A DNA stretch of 64,000 nucleotides from Apteryx mantelli (lineage: Eukaryota > Chordata > Aves > Apterygiformes > Apterygidae): NCBI RefSeq assembly GCF_036417845.1, contig NC_089981.1:19922001-19986000 (forward strand), read 5' to 3'. The notes beneath the pieces are model-generated. The model was not told the DNA's origin and did no database searches. It saw nothing but the letters and a program-made list of their open reading frames with translations. Positions 22,162 to 35,215 of this stretch are shown here, in pieces. The translations under genes and the position numbers were made by a program. Position 1 is the first letter of the stretch, and each line of letters begins with the position of its first letter.

Positions 22162-25100
22162 CTATGTATATGTGTGTATGTGCACAGTCTGAGGTGAATG
22201 ATAGTTCCTTATTAGTCTATAATCTCCTTGTTCTCGGTGTGTGTATTTGACCCTATGAATTGCATCCGGGCACCACATCTAAACAGTTCATCTCACATAT
22301 TTTATGTGCGCAAGTATTTAAGCAAATGAAGAAAACTTTCTTTGGAAAACTGCATACTTAGATGAAACAAGCTATCACAGCAAAGCGTTCTTAGAGTCAT
22401 TCTGCTAACTTCTTCAGTAGGAGTTTTTGCTTTGAAGTTTTGAATGTCTTTGGTTCCAAATTTATAGTCCTCCATATAAATAAGGAATGTGGTCATGACA
22501 GATATGTGCCCCTTTTGTATACAGAATGTAAAACATATAGAGGAAATGAAAGAGAGAACAGCACTAAAACACTGAACCTAACTCTTCTTGATCCCCAAAG
22601 TCTTGGAATAACTCTAAAGTCAGAACTATACCACAACATGAATTTCACAGCCAGATGGTATTTTTAAGGAACAAAATAAATCATTCACAACCTCTTCCCC
22701 ACTGTGCATTTTCAAATCTGGCAGCATACAAAAGACAGACAGGAAATGCTGCCCTGGTTACACTGCAAACAATAAAGAAAAATACATTTCTAAGGTATTT
22801 GATATTTCTTGAGGAAAAAAAACTCTTTTATCTTAAGAAATCCCTTCTGCACAGCAAAAGTACTGAGAAGTGAGCCATGAGATGAATATTCACAACTTCA
22901 CTGTATTCTTGTGCTCCGGTTGTACGTTTTGATTAACACACACTTTCTGAGAATACAAGGCATTGACATGAGAAATGAATCATAGCAGCGAGTTTCAGAG
23001 TGGCTCAGGAGACATTAAACAATCTACAACGGGTCTATGTAATTATATTAAGCAGTGAAAGTTGGTGTCTTTGTGGTGGTGTCAACTGAAGTTCAACCGC
23101 GAAGACGCATGCAAAAATTTTTGAAGGCTCATCCAGAATTTCAGGAATCCCTGACGTGTGGGATTAGATAAATGAAAAAAACTTCATTTTCATCCCTCAG
23201 TGGTTATATGAGATTAGCCAGTTATGAAAATAGATTAAGTCTGATTTTCAGTGGCAAATGTGAAGTGCACACCTTCCAGTGATGATTAGTATGAGGATTT
23301 CATTGACATAAGGTACTTTTTTCACTTTATTTTGAACCCCCCCTTATTTTATTCAGCTACAGGGATGACTTTTTATGAGAGAGAAACTGGTTCCAGAAAT
23401 GCAGCTTCTCCTCCCAGCATCCTGGTGCAAAAGAGCATGTCAGAGAAGACAGTGTTTGTGGAGATGGGAGCGAGCAGCTGCAGAGAAATCAGGACTGGAA
23501 TATTCCTGAAGCAGCGTGTGAAAAAAGGCTCATCGGACAGAGCTTGCCAACATTTTACCGCCTGTTCCAGCTGGCCATTCAGTGACAGCACTGTCTGTAT
23601 CCTCACCCTGCTATTCTAGCTGGGCAGCTCCACTTCTGGGAGCATGGGAATAGCTCTGCAGTGGGACACCAGGCAGCCAGCCCGGGGGTATCTATTTCTG
23701 ACAGCAGTCGGAAATAGATATTCAGAGAAAGAATATAAGAAAGTGAATGAGTATAATATGGTCCATTTCTGATGTGCTTTTCCCACTCTGGCAGCGAGCA
23801 GTTTATAGGGCAAAGAATCACCAGTGCGAGTGAGGAAATGGATAGGACAAAATCACGGCTCTGGGACAGCGTTCCCCTTTCTACTGTTGTAGCCACTTGG
23901 TCAGAAGACCAACAAAGAGAACATGTGTCTGTTTTTTTTGAGGAAGGCTTTGGATGGGCACTTAGCTCCAAGAGAGGGTTGTAGGTAGTGACTTCTCCTC
24001 AGAGATAGGTGCAGCTCTTCCTCCTGGTTGGAGATGCTTATATTCCTAGGGGAAACTGGACTGAAATGACTGTCTGCATTAGATATGTCTGTTCCCAGTA
24101 TTACAGCATCTGCAAGCTCTTTTTCTAGCTACCTACTTCTCCTCATGCACAGGGAGCCTAAATGGCTAACCCAGAGATGCAGACACTGTTAAGACTAATG
24201 GGACTTAAGTCCAATGGATCCAACAAATCAGCCTCTATAGGTGCTTGGATTTCTCTATTGTCTAGTGGGGTAGCATAAAAGACTAGCTTACACTTTGAAA
24301 ACTCAGTTTTACATGCCAAAGAGAGGTAGGATGAATCCCCTCAAAATGTCTGAGCCAGGTATGACTGCACTGAAGGGATTCTCACTTCTCCTTCGGCCCC
24401 CAAAAGTTTGCGTGAACCTTTAGCACAGCTCATCCAGAACTGACATCTGATGAAAAACGCATCATGCAACAAGCCCAGACTCCAAGCCCAAAGTTTTGCA
24501 GTTGAAACAGCTGATGTTCCAAAAAACCCCAACATTTCCTGAATCAAAGACAGTTCTCTCCAAAACTCTTCTAGCTTCTTGTGACGTCTGTCTTTGGTCC
24601 AGGCAGACGGGAACTGGACGAATACCTGGTGCAAGGGGGAACCTCCTGATTGTCCATCCCACAGCCACCTTCCCACACCACCAGCCTTTGTGATGAGTCA
24701 TTTGAGCAAATATAGGCACGTAGCCTCATCTTTCCAGACAGTTGAGATTAATCACTCTCCAGAAGCGCTGATTCCTCTGAGTTGAGCATGAAGGAAGTAC
24801 TGTTTCCCTTGTGCTCTGAAAGTCACTATTTTCCCCCATTATTACACCGAGTTAGTACCTTAGCCCTACCTACCTAACTTTTAGACATCTGATGAGGAGT
24901 TCGCCTTGTGAGATGTCTCAGATTCTCTGGTTCCCGATGTCTTCAGACCAAAACTCAAGTATTGATGTGTTTCACCCTTCCAGAAGTCACTGGGCTCAAA
25001 GTCAGAATAACTGGATAAAATTCCATGTTTAGACAACCTTCTCCACATAAAAATCTATTACAATATTTGGTCTCTTGAGAATTTCACTGTAATGTACCAT

Positions 25101-27859
25101 TTACAAAATGTCTTGAACAGAGAAGAAGCAATTTTAAAAACTTTTACCAAAACTACAATTGTTTGTGATGTAAATAAAATTATACCTGGGCTTGTGCTTA
25201 CAAGAAGTAATTGCAATGTTACCTCTGGGACCACTTCCCTTTGGCATTAAAATTATTGTGTCTGTGTCTCAGTAGGAAAATTTTGAAATGATGTGAATTC
25301 AATTCTTCCACCTCTTTGCTATCACTTCAGTGAGTTAAATCTTTGGGAAGGACCAAGCCACTCCACATTTATTTCTCATCTACAGCTATCTATCTGACAC
25401 ATTTCTTCTTGAGATTTTTTTTTGGGGGGTGGGGGTGCGATTTCCTTTTGATTATTTTGCTATCAGTACTCCTGTTATGGATGGGTTTCAACCTTCACGC
25501 AGATTGGGCGTTTACAGGTACAGAAAAAACATTCTTTAGTTCTACAAATCTTGATCACTGAGATGTGTCAGGATGATTTCAACGTATTTTAGTCTGTATG
25601 AGAATTCACATAGGTCCAATGTATGTTTGTCACTGATGGTGGATAAGCCGTGATGAGGTGATAGTTACTTCAGAAAACATCTTTTAACCTTGAGCGGAGT
25701 ACTTAACCTTGTTTTTGCCTACATTTTCCTCGCCTACTAAACAGATGACTCTCATCCTTTAAAGTGCTTCAGAAGCAAAAGAGTAAAAGTTCAGAGCTGC
25801 TATATATTCATGTCAATAATATGTTATAAGGAAAGGGTGTTCAAAAATTGCTAAGTGACTTAGGAGTGCAAATCTCAAGCACACAGAACTTCTTCTTGTG
25901 AGCCGCTTAGTCTCGGATACTCCAAAGAATTTAGAAAAAGAAATCCTAAAGAAAATTCCACTCTAGTAATTTATACTATTGCTAGAGTAGATTTTCTTCC
26001 CTGTTCCCAGAGGCTTACACAGTTTTCAGAGCCTGAGGGTTTCTTTTTTAATGTGGTATGATATACATCTGAAACATGACCATAACTTGTTTATTGAAGG
26101 CAAAATTGAATTGTTCTGTGCCTACACAGTGCTGTGGTGTAATTGTAAATGCCTGAGCATTGAGCCAACTGGCTCAAGCGTAGTTACACAGGGAACTGGG
26201 CTCGGGCACCTGTTGTCACTTTAGACAGCACAGGCCATCCCACTGGGATCCAGAAGTAGCTCCAGACAGCAGAAAGTCTCCTGCAGTGCTTGTATCATAT
26301 CTGCCTGTCCCCTACAGATGTCTTGGATACCATAACACATCTCAAATGGCAAGAGGCATCAATGCTTAGGCACCTTAATCCCACCTTCAAAGTCAGGAGA
26401 GAGGCACCTGGCCTTCGCTGACTGAAAGATAGGTGGTGGGCAGTCCAGGTGCCTCGGACTGCAGTGGAGACAGAGGCCTCTGGTCGTGCTGAGTGGGATA
26501 ATAGCTCAGCCACGGCCTCAGCCGCCTGAGATGCTGATCCTGGGCTGAGCTAAATCACCTCTTAGACATGAGCTTCTTACGCTTATTTCTTCACCTCCCC
26601 ACAAGAACAGTTTGCCTTGCAGACGTGCTTCATTTATCAGCACTTTGGTTGATAAATAGCAAATACACTATTTGTATTTGCTAATTCAGGTCTTTTTGGT
26701 CTTGAGCCCAAAGGACAGGTTTCAGTTTCAGATGAATGCATCCGATTTAGGCGTCTATGTATAGGCATCCATATGCGAGTTACACATCTGCATTTGCATT
26801 ATAGTCAGTGAGGAACAAGTCAAGTCTCAAGGGAGCCCAGGAGGCTGCTCAGCTTCTCAGGGGCAGCTGAGGTACCTAAAGTTATCACCTACTAGCTGGT
26901 CAGCTGAATCACCCCTTGGAGTCCGTTGAGTGTACTGAGTAGGCATCCTAGCTGTCTGGTGCTATGTGGGACACCCTGGTGTGCCCTGTCATTTGTCCAG
27001 CTTTCATTCCAGAGGAGCACAAGTCTCCCAACATCCGTGCATCATATCTGATAGCCACCTGCAGGTGCCTCAGATAACCTACAGCATATCAAATGGCATT
27101 TATTAGTGTCTTCTACAGCATTATTAATGCAGGCATTCTGCTACTCTCCTTTTACTGTGCAAAGCTCCAGGATCCAGCAGCCATGAGCATATTACTCTGA
27201 AACTTTCAAATCATAACGGATGTTTAAGTACATCTTAGACAACATAGTGGAAATACAGAAGATGAACATGAGAAGATATAGTAATGAGAATGCCATACAA
27301 TCCTAGATATAGAACTTGGTGGGACATGTTGCTTTGTTAAGTATGGTGTGCATGCTGAATATTTTGTCTTTACTGCAGAAAAAGGATAAGGATCTAGGCA
27401 TATTTGTCTGAAAATGTGGAGTTTTGCCATAATGAAAATGTTTGAAGGCCAGTTTCACTGAAGAAGTCTTTCATGTTTCTTCCCATATTAAGAAAGAATA
27501 TTAAGTAAGCAAGCTTTTAACACTATTTTTTGCTCTAACAGAAAATTTTGATTTTTTTTTAAGAAAAAAAGAGTCAGTCTGTTGGGAATTAAAATTCTTT
27601 AATTAGGTATTCTTCAGTTAAATGTAATTAAATCACAACCACTATGAACTGGTATTCAGCTAACTCTACCATGAGAAAACTTCAACATTTTCTTTTCATT
27701 TCTCTACTCAACACAGTGCATGATATAAAATGGATGCTGTGCTGCATCTGAGATGCATGATTTTCCGTGGCAGATTCTCTCCCCTTTTCAGGTGGTAAAA
27801 TATGAGCTATTGTTACACTTTTCTTGCAACAGATTTGAGCTGACTTTGTTACTATCTTG
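21798..27859. other. Intergenic, 6 kb, no gene seen
   Basis: AT-rich. Apart from a TG microsatellite, no feature could be supported. Between about 26200 and 27100 there are scattered t(t/c)aggc(a/g)(c/t)c motifs that may be an old degenerate repeat. Frames at 23332-23984 and 24341-24719 have no recognisable domain and overlap on both strands. Confidence 0.5.
22129..22160. repeat. (TG)16 microsatellite
   Basis: Sixteen perfect TG units followed by imperfect tatgtg repeats. Confidence 0.97.
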
Positions 27860-27874
27860 TTCTTATCTTGACAG
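27860..27874 (+). other. Probable 3' splice site of OR 5' UTR intron
   Basis: The tract ttgttcttatcttgacag ends at 27874, 18 bases before the ATG of the next OR. Confidence 0.55.
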
Positions 27875-27892
27875 CTAACCATTGGAATAATA

Positions 27893-28834
27893 ATGGCCAA
27901 GGAAAACCAAAGCATAGTGACAGAATTCATCTTTCAAGGCCTTTCCAGCCAACCAAGGACACAGACTGTTCTTTTCATAGTGTTCCTGTTTTTTCATCTG
28001 TTCACAGTGGTTGGGAACACCATGATCATTACAGTGATCAGAGTCAATCCCCAGCTGCAGTCACCCATGTACTTTTTCCTTGCCAACCTATCCTTCTTAG
28101 ACATCTGCTATGTCTCCACCAACATCCCACAGATGCTGGTGAACCTCTTGACCAAGAGGATGACCATTTCTTTCCCTGGCTGTGCTGCTCAGATGTATTT
28201 CTCCCTGGCTTTTGGCATGACAGAGTGCGTCTTGCTTGCAGTCATGGCCTATGACCGGTACGTGGCGATATGTCAGCCCTTGCACTATACCACTGTCATG
28301 AACAGGAAGCTTTGCTCTCACATGGTCGTGGCTTCCTGGACCGGCAGCCTGCTGAGCTCCATGGTCATCAACAGCCTCGTCTTGAGGCTGCCCTTCTGTG
28401 GGCCTAACACCTTGAACCATTACTTCTGCGAAGTGCCAGCCATGCTGGCCTTGGCCTGTGCCGACATCGCCCTCACAGAGATGGTGGTCTTCACCTTCAG
28501 CATCCTCATTGTCTTCATCCCCTTTCTCCTGATCATCATCTCCTATGGCCGAATTCTTCTGACCATTTTGCAGATTCAGCCTGCCCATGGGCAATCCAAA
28601 GCCTTCTCCACCTGTGGATCCCACCTGATGGTGGTAACCATATTCTACGGGACAGCCATCTGCATGTACATGCATCCTAAGTCAAGGTCCCCACGGGACA
28701 GGGACAAAGTGGTGGCAGTGTTTTACACTATTGTGGCCCCCATGCTGAACCCCCTGATCTACAGCCTCAGGAACAAGGACATGAAGCGTGCTTTGAGAAG
28801 GGCAATCAGTAGACCCAAATCCCTGTTTGTCTGA
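27893..28834 (+). CDS. Olfactory receptor, class II (OR2/13-like), intact
   Basis: Odorant receptor of 313 residues. An N-glycosylation site is at N5 (NQS). Other landmarks are GN at 41-42, LQSPMYFF at 55-62 (most ORs have LHTPMYFF), Cys97, [10 protein letters not shown] at 118-127, FCGPNTLNHYFCEVPAMLALAC in extracellular loop 2, SY at 217-218, KAFSTCGSH at 236-244 and [12 protein letters not shown] from 283. No breaks. The HYFCEVPA loop and the HPKSRSPRDRDKV segment before TM7 set it apart from every other OR here and suggest an OR2/OR13-type lineage, a placement made from memory. The ATG chosen is the first in frame and lies 18 bases after a good splice acceptor. Overlapping AATAAA signals lie about 0.2 kb past the stop near 29035-29048. 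It stands alone as the only member of its subfamily in the window. Confidence 0.95.
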   Translation: MAKENQSIVTEFIFQGLSSQPRTQTVLFIVFLFFHLFTVVGNTMIITVIRVNPQLQSPMYFFLANLSFLDICYVSTNIPQMLVNLLTKRMTISFPGCAAQMYFSLAFGMTECVLLAVMAYDRYVAICQPLHYTTVMNRKLCSHMVVASWTGSLLSSMVINSLVLRLPFCGPNTLNHYFCEVPAMLALACADIALTEMVVFTFSILIVFIPFLLIIISYGRILLTILQIQPAHGQSKAFSTCGSHLMVVTIFYGTAICMYMHPKSRSPRDRDKVVAVFYTIVAPMLNPLIYSLRNKDMKRALRRAISRPKSLFV

Positions 28835-31800
28835 AGAGTCTACAAGGGTGGTAGTATTTCATTTAGCTCTGAGGTGAGTGATGTGCTCAGATGAGGTTAT
28901 TTCCCTAATTGCAATTATTATTTTAGATTTCTTTTACAAAGACTGAGATAAGTGTGCTAAATTCAACAGGGCCTAACAAAAAAGGAATTACTATAAATAA
29001 CTTTCTAAATAGCTTTTGGAATTCAGCTTAAAAAAATAAATAAATAAAGACACTGTGACTTCAGCCTGTCTCAAGCCAGTAATTCATTTAAAGTAGAATA
29101 GAAAATACGAGCAAAGGTAAGCCATGCTATCATTAACTACTGCTGTGACTTCTCTTCAGACTTCCAGATTTGTCAACCTCTGTTGTACTGTTCTGTGTTT
29201 TATCACAAGCGTAAGGAAGGGTAACAGCCTCGCTTCTCATTTCAAGGTTTGCTTGAAGACTGCTCTGGCTGGTTAGCAAACAAAACTGCCATCTTCTCCA
29301 ATGAATGATGCAGGTGTTTGCAACTAGTATTTATTTCCTTGTGCTGTGGGTATTCTCTCAACCCTGCTTCTGCAACTGACTTTGCTGCTTCTGCATCTGA
29401 TTTCTGCCCGTTTAGTTTCTGTTGCGTTTTGGTCCACCTCTGAATCCTGATGGGGCAAGAGCCTTCAGTTTTACTGTGTCATGTGGATAGCTGACCAATA
29501 GCTTTTCATTTTCTGATCTGAGTAAGGTAGAATCAGACATGAGTCTCAGAGAGGGATTTTCTTTCTTTAACTCAAGACAGATCTTCTTTAGGTTTCAAGT
29601 AACCCAGGAAGTATGAAGAATGTTTCAAAATACCCCTGCGGTTACTGACAGTTAAATTAGCCTTTTGGAAGATGTGCTTTGTGCTCATATTCCTGTAAAA
29701 CTGGTGGGTTTGTTCCCCCCATAATAGCTTTTTCAGTCACAGACACCTGTGCCTCCTCCTTTCTTCAGTGTGGATTTGTTTCCTACTCAGTGACATTCTC
29801 GCCAAGATCTGGGTGCCACAACGTGCCTGCATTAGGAGTTGCCTGCTCTGAAGAGGACAGACCTGCAAAGTTATTCCAACCTCAGATCTAGATCACCCAC
29901 TGACTGTAGAGGGAGTTTGCCTCTCCAGTGATCAGCCTTCCTCATTTAGTCATATCACTTCAGTGATTAAATTTAGATGGGAATAATCCAAACCTAGAGG
30001 AACCTACAGAAAGTTCTTGCACCATGGAGTTTAAAGTCTAAATAAACCAATGCTGGAAGAAGAAAGCAAGCACAAATCCCTATGGCATCTCTAGGACATG
30101 TAGAGGCAAAGCAGACAGAGTGTCTTTAAGGGAAAAATCTTGTCTTCTCCCTTCAGTTTTGTGGCAAAAAGTGTTCTGCTCTGAGAAGTTATCACCTGGC
30201 ACAAATCTGCCTGGGAGATATTCTCCTGGTAGGTGATCTGGAAGGCAACCTACATATTTGCCAAAACCCTGAAACACAGGTCAAAATTCATGACTGCAAG
30301 GATGACCAAAATGGCATCATCCCATCTCAATCACTGCAAAGGCTGGGCAAGACAAACTGATACTGAGCATTAGAGAGGTGAAAACAGCTACGAAATCAAC
30401 CTAAACCCAAGGTTTTGAGCAGCAGGTCTTCTTCAGCAATACATGTAAAATCGCTGTCAGTTATGATACTCTGTAAATACATGCCTCAAAAGTACTATGA
30501 TTTTGCTGGAAGTTTGGGGCAGTACAGTCAGCGAGAAATTTTTGGAGGCTCTCTTAAAATAATCTGTTGTTCCTGAGGTCAGTGTTTGTCAGTAATGCAG
30601 TTCTCTTCCCATAGAAGGAGCCTAGACAACTGCTTTCATATTTCATAGGCTAAGCCCTGTGACTCACAGTGCAACTCCGCTACCATGCAAGTAATAGGTG
30701 TCAACACCACTGTACTTCCGAGGGAGTAAAGAAAAGTTTGTTTTAGGTGCCTTAGAAACCTTCAGACTGATCTGTCGATTGTGGTATCTAAGGTGAAATA
30801 GAAGCTAAGCGGCTGGGTGACTTAAGCACCTAAGTCCTGTCTAACTTGGGATTTAGGTGAAATTTAGGGTAGCCATGTTTAGTCCTCTTGTATACAAGAG
30901 GCAAATGGACAGTTTCTTGGCCTCCACGATAACATCCACAAAAATTTCTCCGGCAGATTTCTTTCGGATGGCCTGGTTAGCTCAGATTTGTTTCCATCGT
31001 TCTTTTCCTCAAGGAACTGTGGCTGTACTTGCTATTCCTCTCTCTGCTTGTCTCCTACCTCTTCCAACAACTCTGCTGAAAAAGGTAGGTGTGTTAAGGA
31101 AAGCTGGGATATGTTCACAAAACACAGAAAGCCAGGAGAGCTCTGGAAAGTCTACTTCTAGGATACAAGGACAAAACAAAACTTAATTTGCATGCACAAT
31201 CATATATTTATTCAACAAAGTGTTGTCAGAAACATTCTGTTCTATCCGAACGATGCACCAAACAGCTGAACTACCAACCTCGGGGACCAGGTCTGAAAGG
31301 ATCCTCAGAACAAGAGAATGGATAAATGTCCCCAGTCATGCCAACATTTGGAAAGGTGAGAAAGTATCTTCTTCCTGTGCTTTGCTGGGTGAAGTAGCAG
31401 AGGGGTTTTGCAGGGAACACATTATTGCTGCCTCTGTTCTGGCAATCTCTAATCAGTGCAGTGTTGGACAACTCTGAGTACAAAGGACAAAAAGGCACCT
31501 ACCGGTAGGTCCTACTGTGGTTGGGAAGACAGGAACTTTAATTCTCCTGCCTGTGCAATGATTTACATAGCTATTTTCCATTTGTTTGTTTTGAGAGCTC
31601 CGGCATGCTGAAACCCGTCGTTGCTATCTCTTGTTACTATTATTATTTGCCATTGCCCAAAATCTTCCCTAAAAAGAGAATCTACATCGAGAATCTTTCT
31701 CGAGTGAAATTTTGGTGCTTCTTTCTTTTTTTTTTTGGGGGGGGGGGGGAGTAGGGGGGCCAGTGCCTAACCAGAGCTGCCCTCAAGAAAGCTAATTTTA

Positions 31801-31860
31801 CTCCAGCCTGGCCCCATTTTCCTGCTCTCTGTCATTATGTTGCCTGAGTGGAAATAGAAG
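28835..31860. other. Intergenic, no gene seen
   Basis: Contains the OR poly(A) signals near 29035. No further gene or repeat could be supported. Confidence 0.55.
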
Positions 31861-31955
31861 AGTCACCATATTAGGCCAGATCAGAAGTCCATCAAACCCA
31901 CTGTTCGATCCCTAACAAACAACCAGCACCAGAATCCTCTGAGGAACATGTCAGG
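31861..31955 (-). mobile_element. Ancient CR1/L3-like LINE 3' remnant
   Basis: The string ccatattaggccagatcagaagtcc followed by ccagcaccagaatcctctgagga resembles the reverse complement of the old amniote CR1-type 3' end (ggtccatctagcccagta...ccagcaccagatgcttcagagga). It is highly diverged, so I am only moderately sure. Confidence 0.45.
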
Positions 31956-33065
31956 AAAACGGCATCAGGCATATAGAAAACTATAACAAAGCACAGCGGG
32001 ATACAGCTGACTTTCTGGTCTCCAAAGATGAGATTCATCTCACGTGTTTTTAAAAACCTGAAGTTAAGCATCCCAAGTCCAAGCTAGCTCCCTAGGCCAT
32101 GAGGTGGTTCTCTGGGCTCCCTCTACAGTCAATGGGCAGAAAACTCTTCCCATGCTACCATAGATGTCTGAATACCAGTGAATTCTCCATAAGGCACTCT
32201 CAAAGTCCAAAAGCTAGACAGAAATTTGTTTGCCCAAGATATAAAACAGCAGAGCAAAGGCTTCCTTAACCTGCTTCAAGCAGGGGCAGAAAAGCTTCAG
32301 AGGGCTATAAAGAGGGCACATCCATGAAGAGCACAAGGCATGCCGCCAGCTAGCTTGCCAGATGTGGGTCTGGGAAGCATAGCCCGTTGTTTTCCAAACA
32401 ACTCAGCTGCTGGACGAAACAGCTCATTCATGGCCAGCCTAAGACTGAGGGAATTCTGTCTGAACTCTACAGCTGTAATAAAAAGCATATCAGGCCCCAG
32501 CTGTTGCCAGAGGAATACAGTGTTTGGATGTTTTACATGTGAATGAAAGACTAGGAAAATAGTTCTCATTGTAAAATCTCATTTTTCCGAAAAGACTAAT
32601 AGTGGAAATATGCTTGGGGGGAAAAAAGAGTGAAATACAAACAATGCTGTTACAGGCATCTGTGATGTGGTATTTGTTTCTATTTTTCTGCCTTTGTATT
32701 TGTCCAGGAAAACTGGCTCAATTTAGACACCTATTTTAAGATGAGGCTAAACAATTAGTTTTTAGACTCCAAGACTTCAGTAAGCTGAATTACAGTCTTT
32801 ACAGATGCAAGTATGCCTGTAATCTCCCAGGCAGGCAAACACTTTCCCCCTCCCCCCCACACACCCAAATGATTTTTTTTTAAACAACATTCCTAAAAAC
32901 AGAGGTCATTCCAGATATACAAATTTGTAATTACAACTTTCATGGTGCACATTCTATTTTAATGTTTGCCCACACAAAACAAAGCAAAAGCCTTAATAGG
33001 CAGTATTCGTACTGATGTGGTTTCCTCTGCAAGCTAGTTGAAAGAGTCCCAGCATCGAGTAAAGT

Positions 33066-33067
<2 letters not shown>
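31956..33067. other. Intergenic, no gene seen
   Basis: Frames at 32297-32569 and 32340-32546 overlap on opposite strands and show no domain. The short T/G homopolymer run at about 31729-31749 lies just before the ancient CR1 remnant. Confidence 0.5.

Positions 33068-33107
<40 letters not shown>
33068..33107. repeat. T40 homopolymer
   Basis: Forty uninterrupted T. On the minus strand it is a 40-base poly(A) following 33108-33215, which is unusual in birds because CR1 does not leave poly(A) tails. Confidence 0.95.
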
Positions 33108-33109
<2 letters not shown>

Positions 33110-33110
<1 letters not shown>

Positions 33111-33215
33111 TGAAACTGGTGCTTCCTGGCCCTGCCTAAGGAAGAGCACAGCACTGAATAAGCAGCTATTAGAAAGACGTTTTGAGTGAGGCTGGTGCAT
33201 CCTGACCCTGCCTGG
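33110..33215. repeat. Degenerate direct repeat pair next to the T40 run
   Basis: gtgaaactggtgcttcctgg and gtgaggctggtgcatcctga, each continued by ccctgcct, lie 75 bases apart. A local duplication is likely. Confidence 0.6.
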
Positions 33216-33862
33216 AGGTTGAGGTGCAGAAATTGCAATCGTTCATTAGTATCCTACGTGCCAGAAGTGAGCAGTCCTAAACACCATCCCACACAGGAAA
33301 GGACCTAACCAAGAAATAATCCCGACCCTAGCTCCTACGGCTGTATCAGGCATTGACAGCCTGAACCCAGGTGCCCGCCCTGGGGAGACAGGTCTGGGCT
33401 GTCCTACTACTGCCCCGGCTGTGGCTCTTGCCTTTCTCGCTGTGGCGTGAAAAGAAGAAACCCCAGAGCATGATTCTGGCATTCAGTGATGCATCTTCAG
33501 CTGCTCTCCATCTCTTATGCCCCGTAACGTATAAAACAGATACAAGGACAACTCCAGGTTGTCTGGGTTTCCGGCTCAGATGGCTGCCCCTGCTACCATA
33601 TGCCACGTTTGAAGGTAGCCACGTGAAAGATTGGGGTTTGACACCTGGCACAGGCCCTTGCTGGGCTGTGACCTGTTGGCATTTCCGTAAACGAGCCTTT
33701 CTTTGCATCCTCGGCAGAGGCATGCAGTGCTGGCAGGCATTTCTACTGCTCAGCACCACCCTGCCTGTCCCAGTCCAAGACTGTCCAGCTGCCCACCAGG
33801 AGCATTAGTTAGCCTCAGCTTATGTCAGCTGAGGGAGCCCAGAAGTATTAAATTTGGACCAG
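33216..33862. other. Intergenic, no gene seen
   Basis: Long frames exist on both strands (33346-33759 minus, 33371-33808 plus) with no recognisable domain. Mutual overlap argues against coding. Homology to copy C starts abruptly at 33863. Confidence 0.5.
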
Positions 33863-34852
33863 CTGGCCTATGTACTGGAGGAACCCACAACTCCCACAGA
33901 CTCCCCTGGAACAGTCAAAGCCCCTAGGATAGATGAGGCCTTTAGCAGCTATGTACAAAGACAAGGTAAGGCAGAAAAGGGGGAGCACAGCCAGAGCTAG
34001 ACACGAGCCTCTCCTCAAGCAACCCAGGCTCCCACAATATCTAAAGGACTTCTCAAGTTTTTGTTTGATTTTCTATGGAGTGAAAAACAGGCAAAGATGA
34101 AGCATGCAATTAGTGAAAGCCAACAAATACATATGAACTGTACGTGTAATGAGAACACTTCTTTAAGGAGACCAAATGAGAGGCCTTGTCTAGCAGCAGG
34201 CAGAGGGAAGAGTTGAAGCTTGACCCACTGGAAGCCTCTCGGCTGGCCTGAACTCCAAGCTCTCATCACCTAGGCTACGCTAGGCTAGGTTAAATCTATT
34301 TCTGCCACAAATGACACTGTTCTGCTTCCCAAAACAAGAAGCTCACTCTGGGGGCCAGCCAGCCAGCCTTCCAGGAGTCATCAGCTTAACAAGCCCTTCT
34401 GGGCATTAGGAAGAAAGTCCCTAATGACCCTGAAACCTTCTTGGAGAGCTCACACTCACCTTACCTCATTCTTCCTAACAAGCCACTGCGGGACAACCTC
34501 AGAGAGACTATCAAGAAGGAAACTTTCTTCTTTGTTAATGGCAACGAGCACTTCTAAAGCTGTTTGGTTTGTCACAACTACCTCGGCCCTGAAGCCTGTG
34601 GTTAGGGAGCTTACAGGTCAGTACATTGGCCTATGCCTCCCCAGTCCTCCACTCCATTGGTACGGAGGTTACCACCAGAGGTTGAAGAAAAGCAAGCCCA
34701 TGCAGCTTGCCACCAGCAGCTGAGAAGGCAGCTTCCCCTGGCCACCAAGGGTTGGCAGAAGTCACTTAGCACCTTGCAGCAGGAGCTTGGGGCCTCACAG
34801 GGGCTGCAGCATGGAGAGCTAGAAAACTCAGCATGAAGGAGACCCCCAACAC

Positions 34853-35215
34853 ACTAGAAGCAAGCATCAGGGGCCAGTAATAGGGCCCATCAGCAGCCCC
34901 AGGCACCACAAGGGAAGAAGCAGGTCCGGAGTCCATCCAGGGGCTCCCATCAGGAGCAAAAGGAGACCAGGCAGGTCCAGAGACCAGCCACAATGTATGT
35001 TCCAAGGGTCCATCTAGGAGGGAAGCTACCTGCAGTGCAGGTCTGAGGCCAATCCAAGAGACAGGGGAGGAGCCAGTCATGCCTACCAAACATCTCAGAG
35101 AAGGGCTCAAACCCCTGGGCTGAGCTTAAATGAGGTCCTAGGCTATGGGCTGGGTGGAGGTCCAGGTGAGGCTCTTCAGGGCCATCAAGGCCTATTATTG
35201 CTTTCAGGGCCCTGA
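34853..35215. repeat. Unclassified dispersed repeat, copy in duplicon B
   Basis: Same element as 475-832, duplicated together with the duplicon. Confidence 0.6.

Noticed and set aside
33346-33808. Overlapping 137- and 145-residue frames on opposite strands
   Set aside because: Mutually antisense, no recognisable motif, no splice or promoter context.
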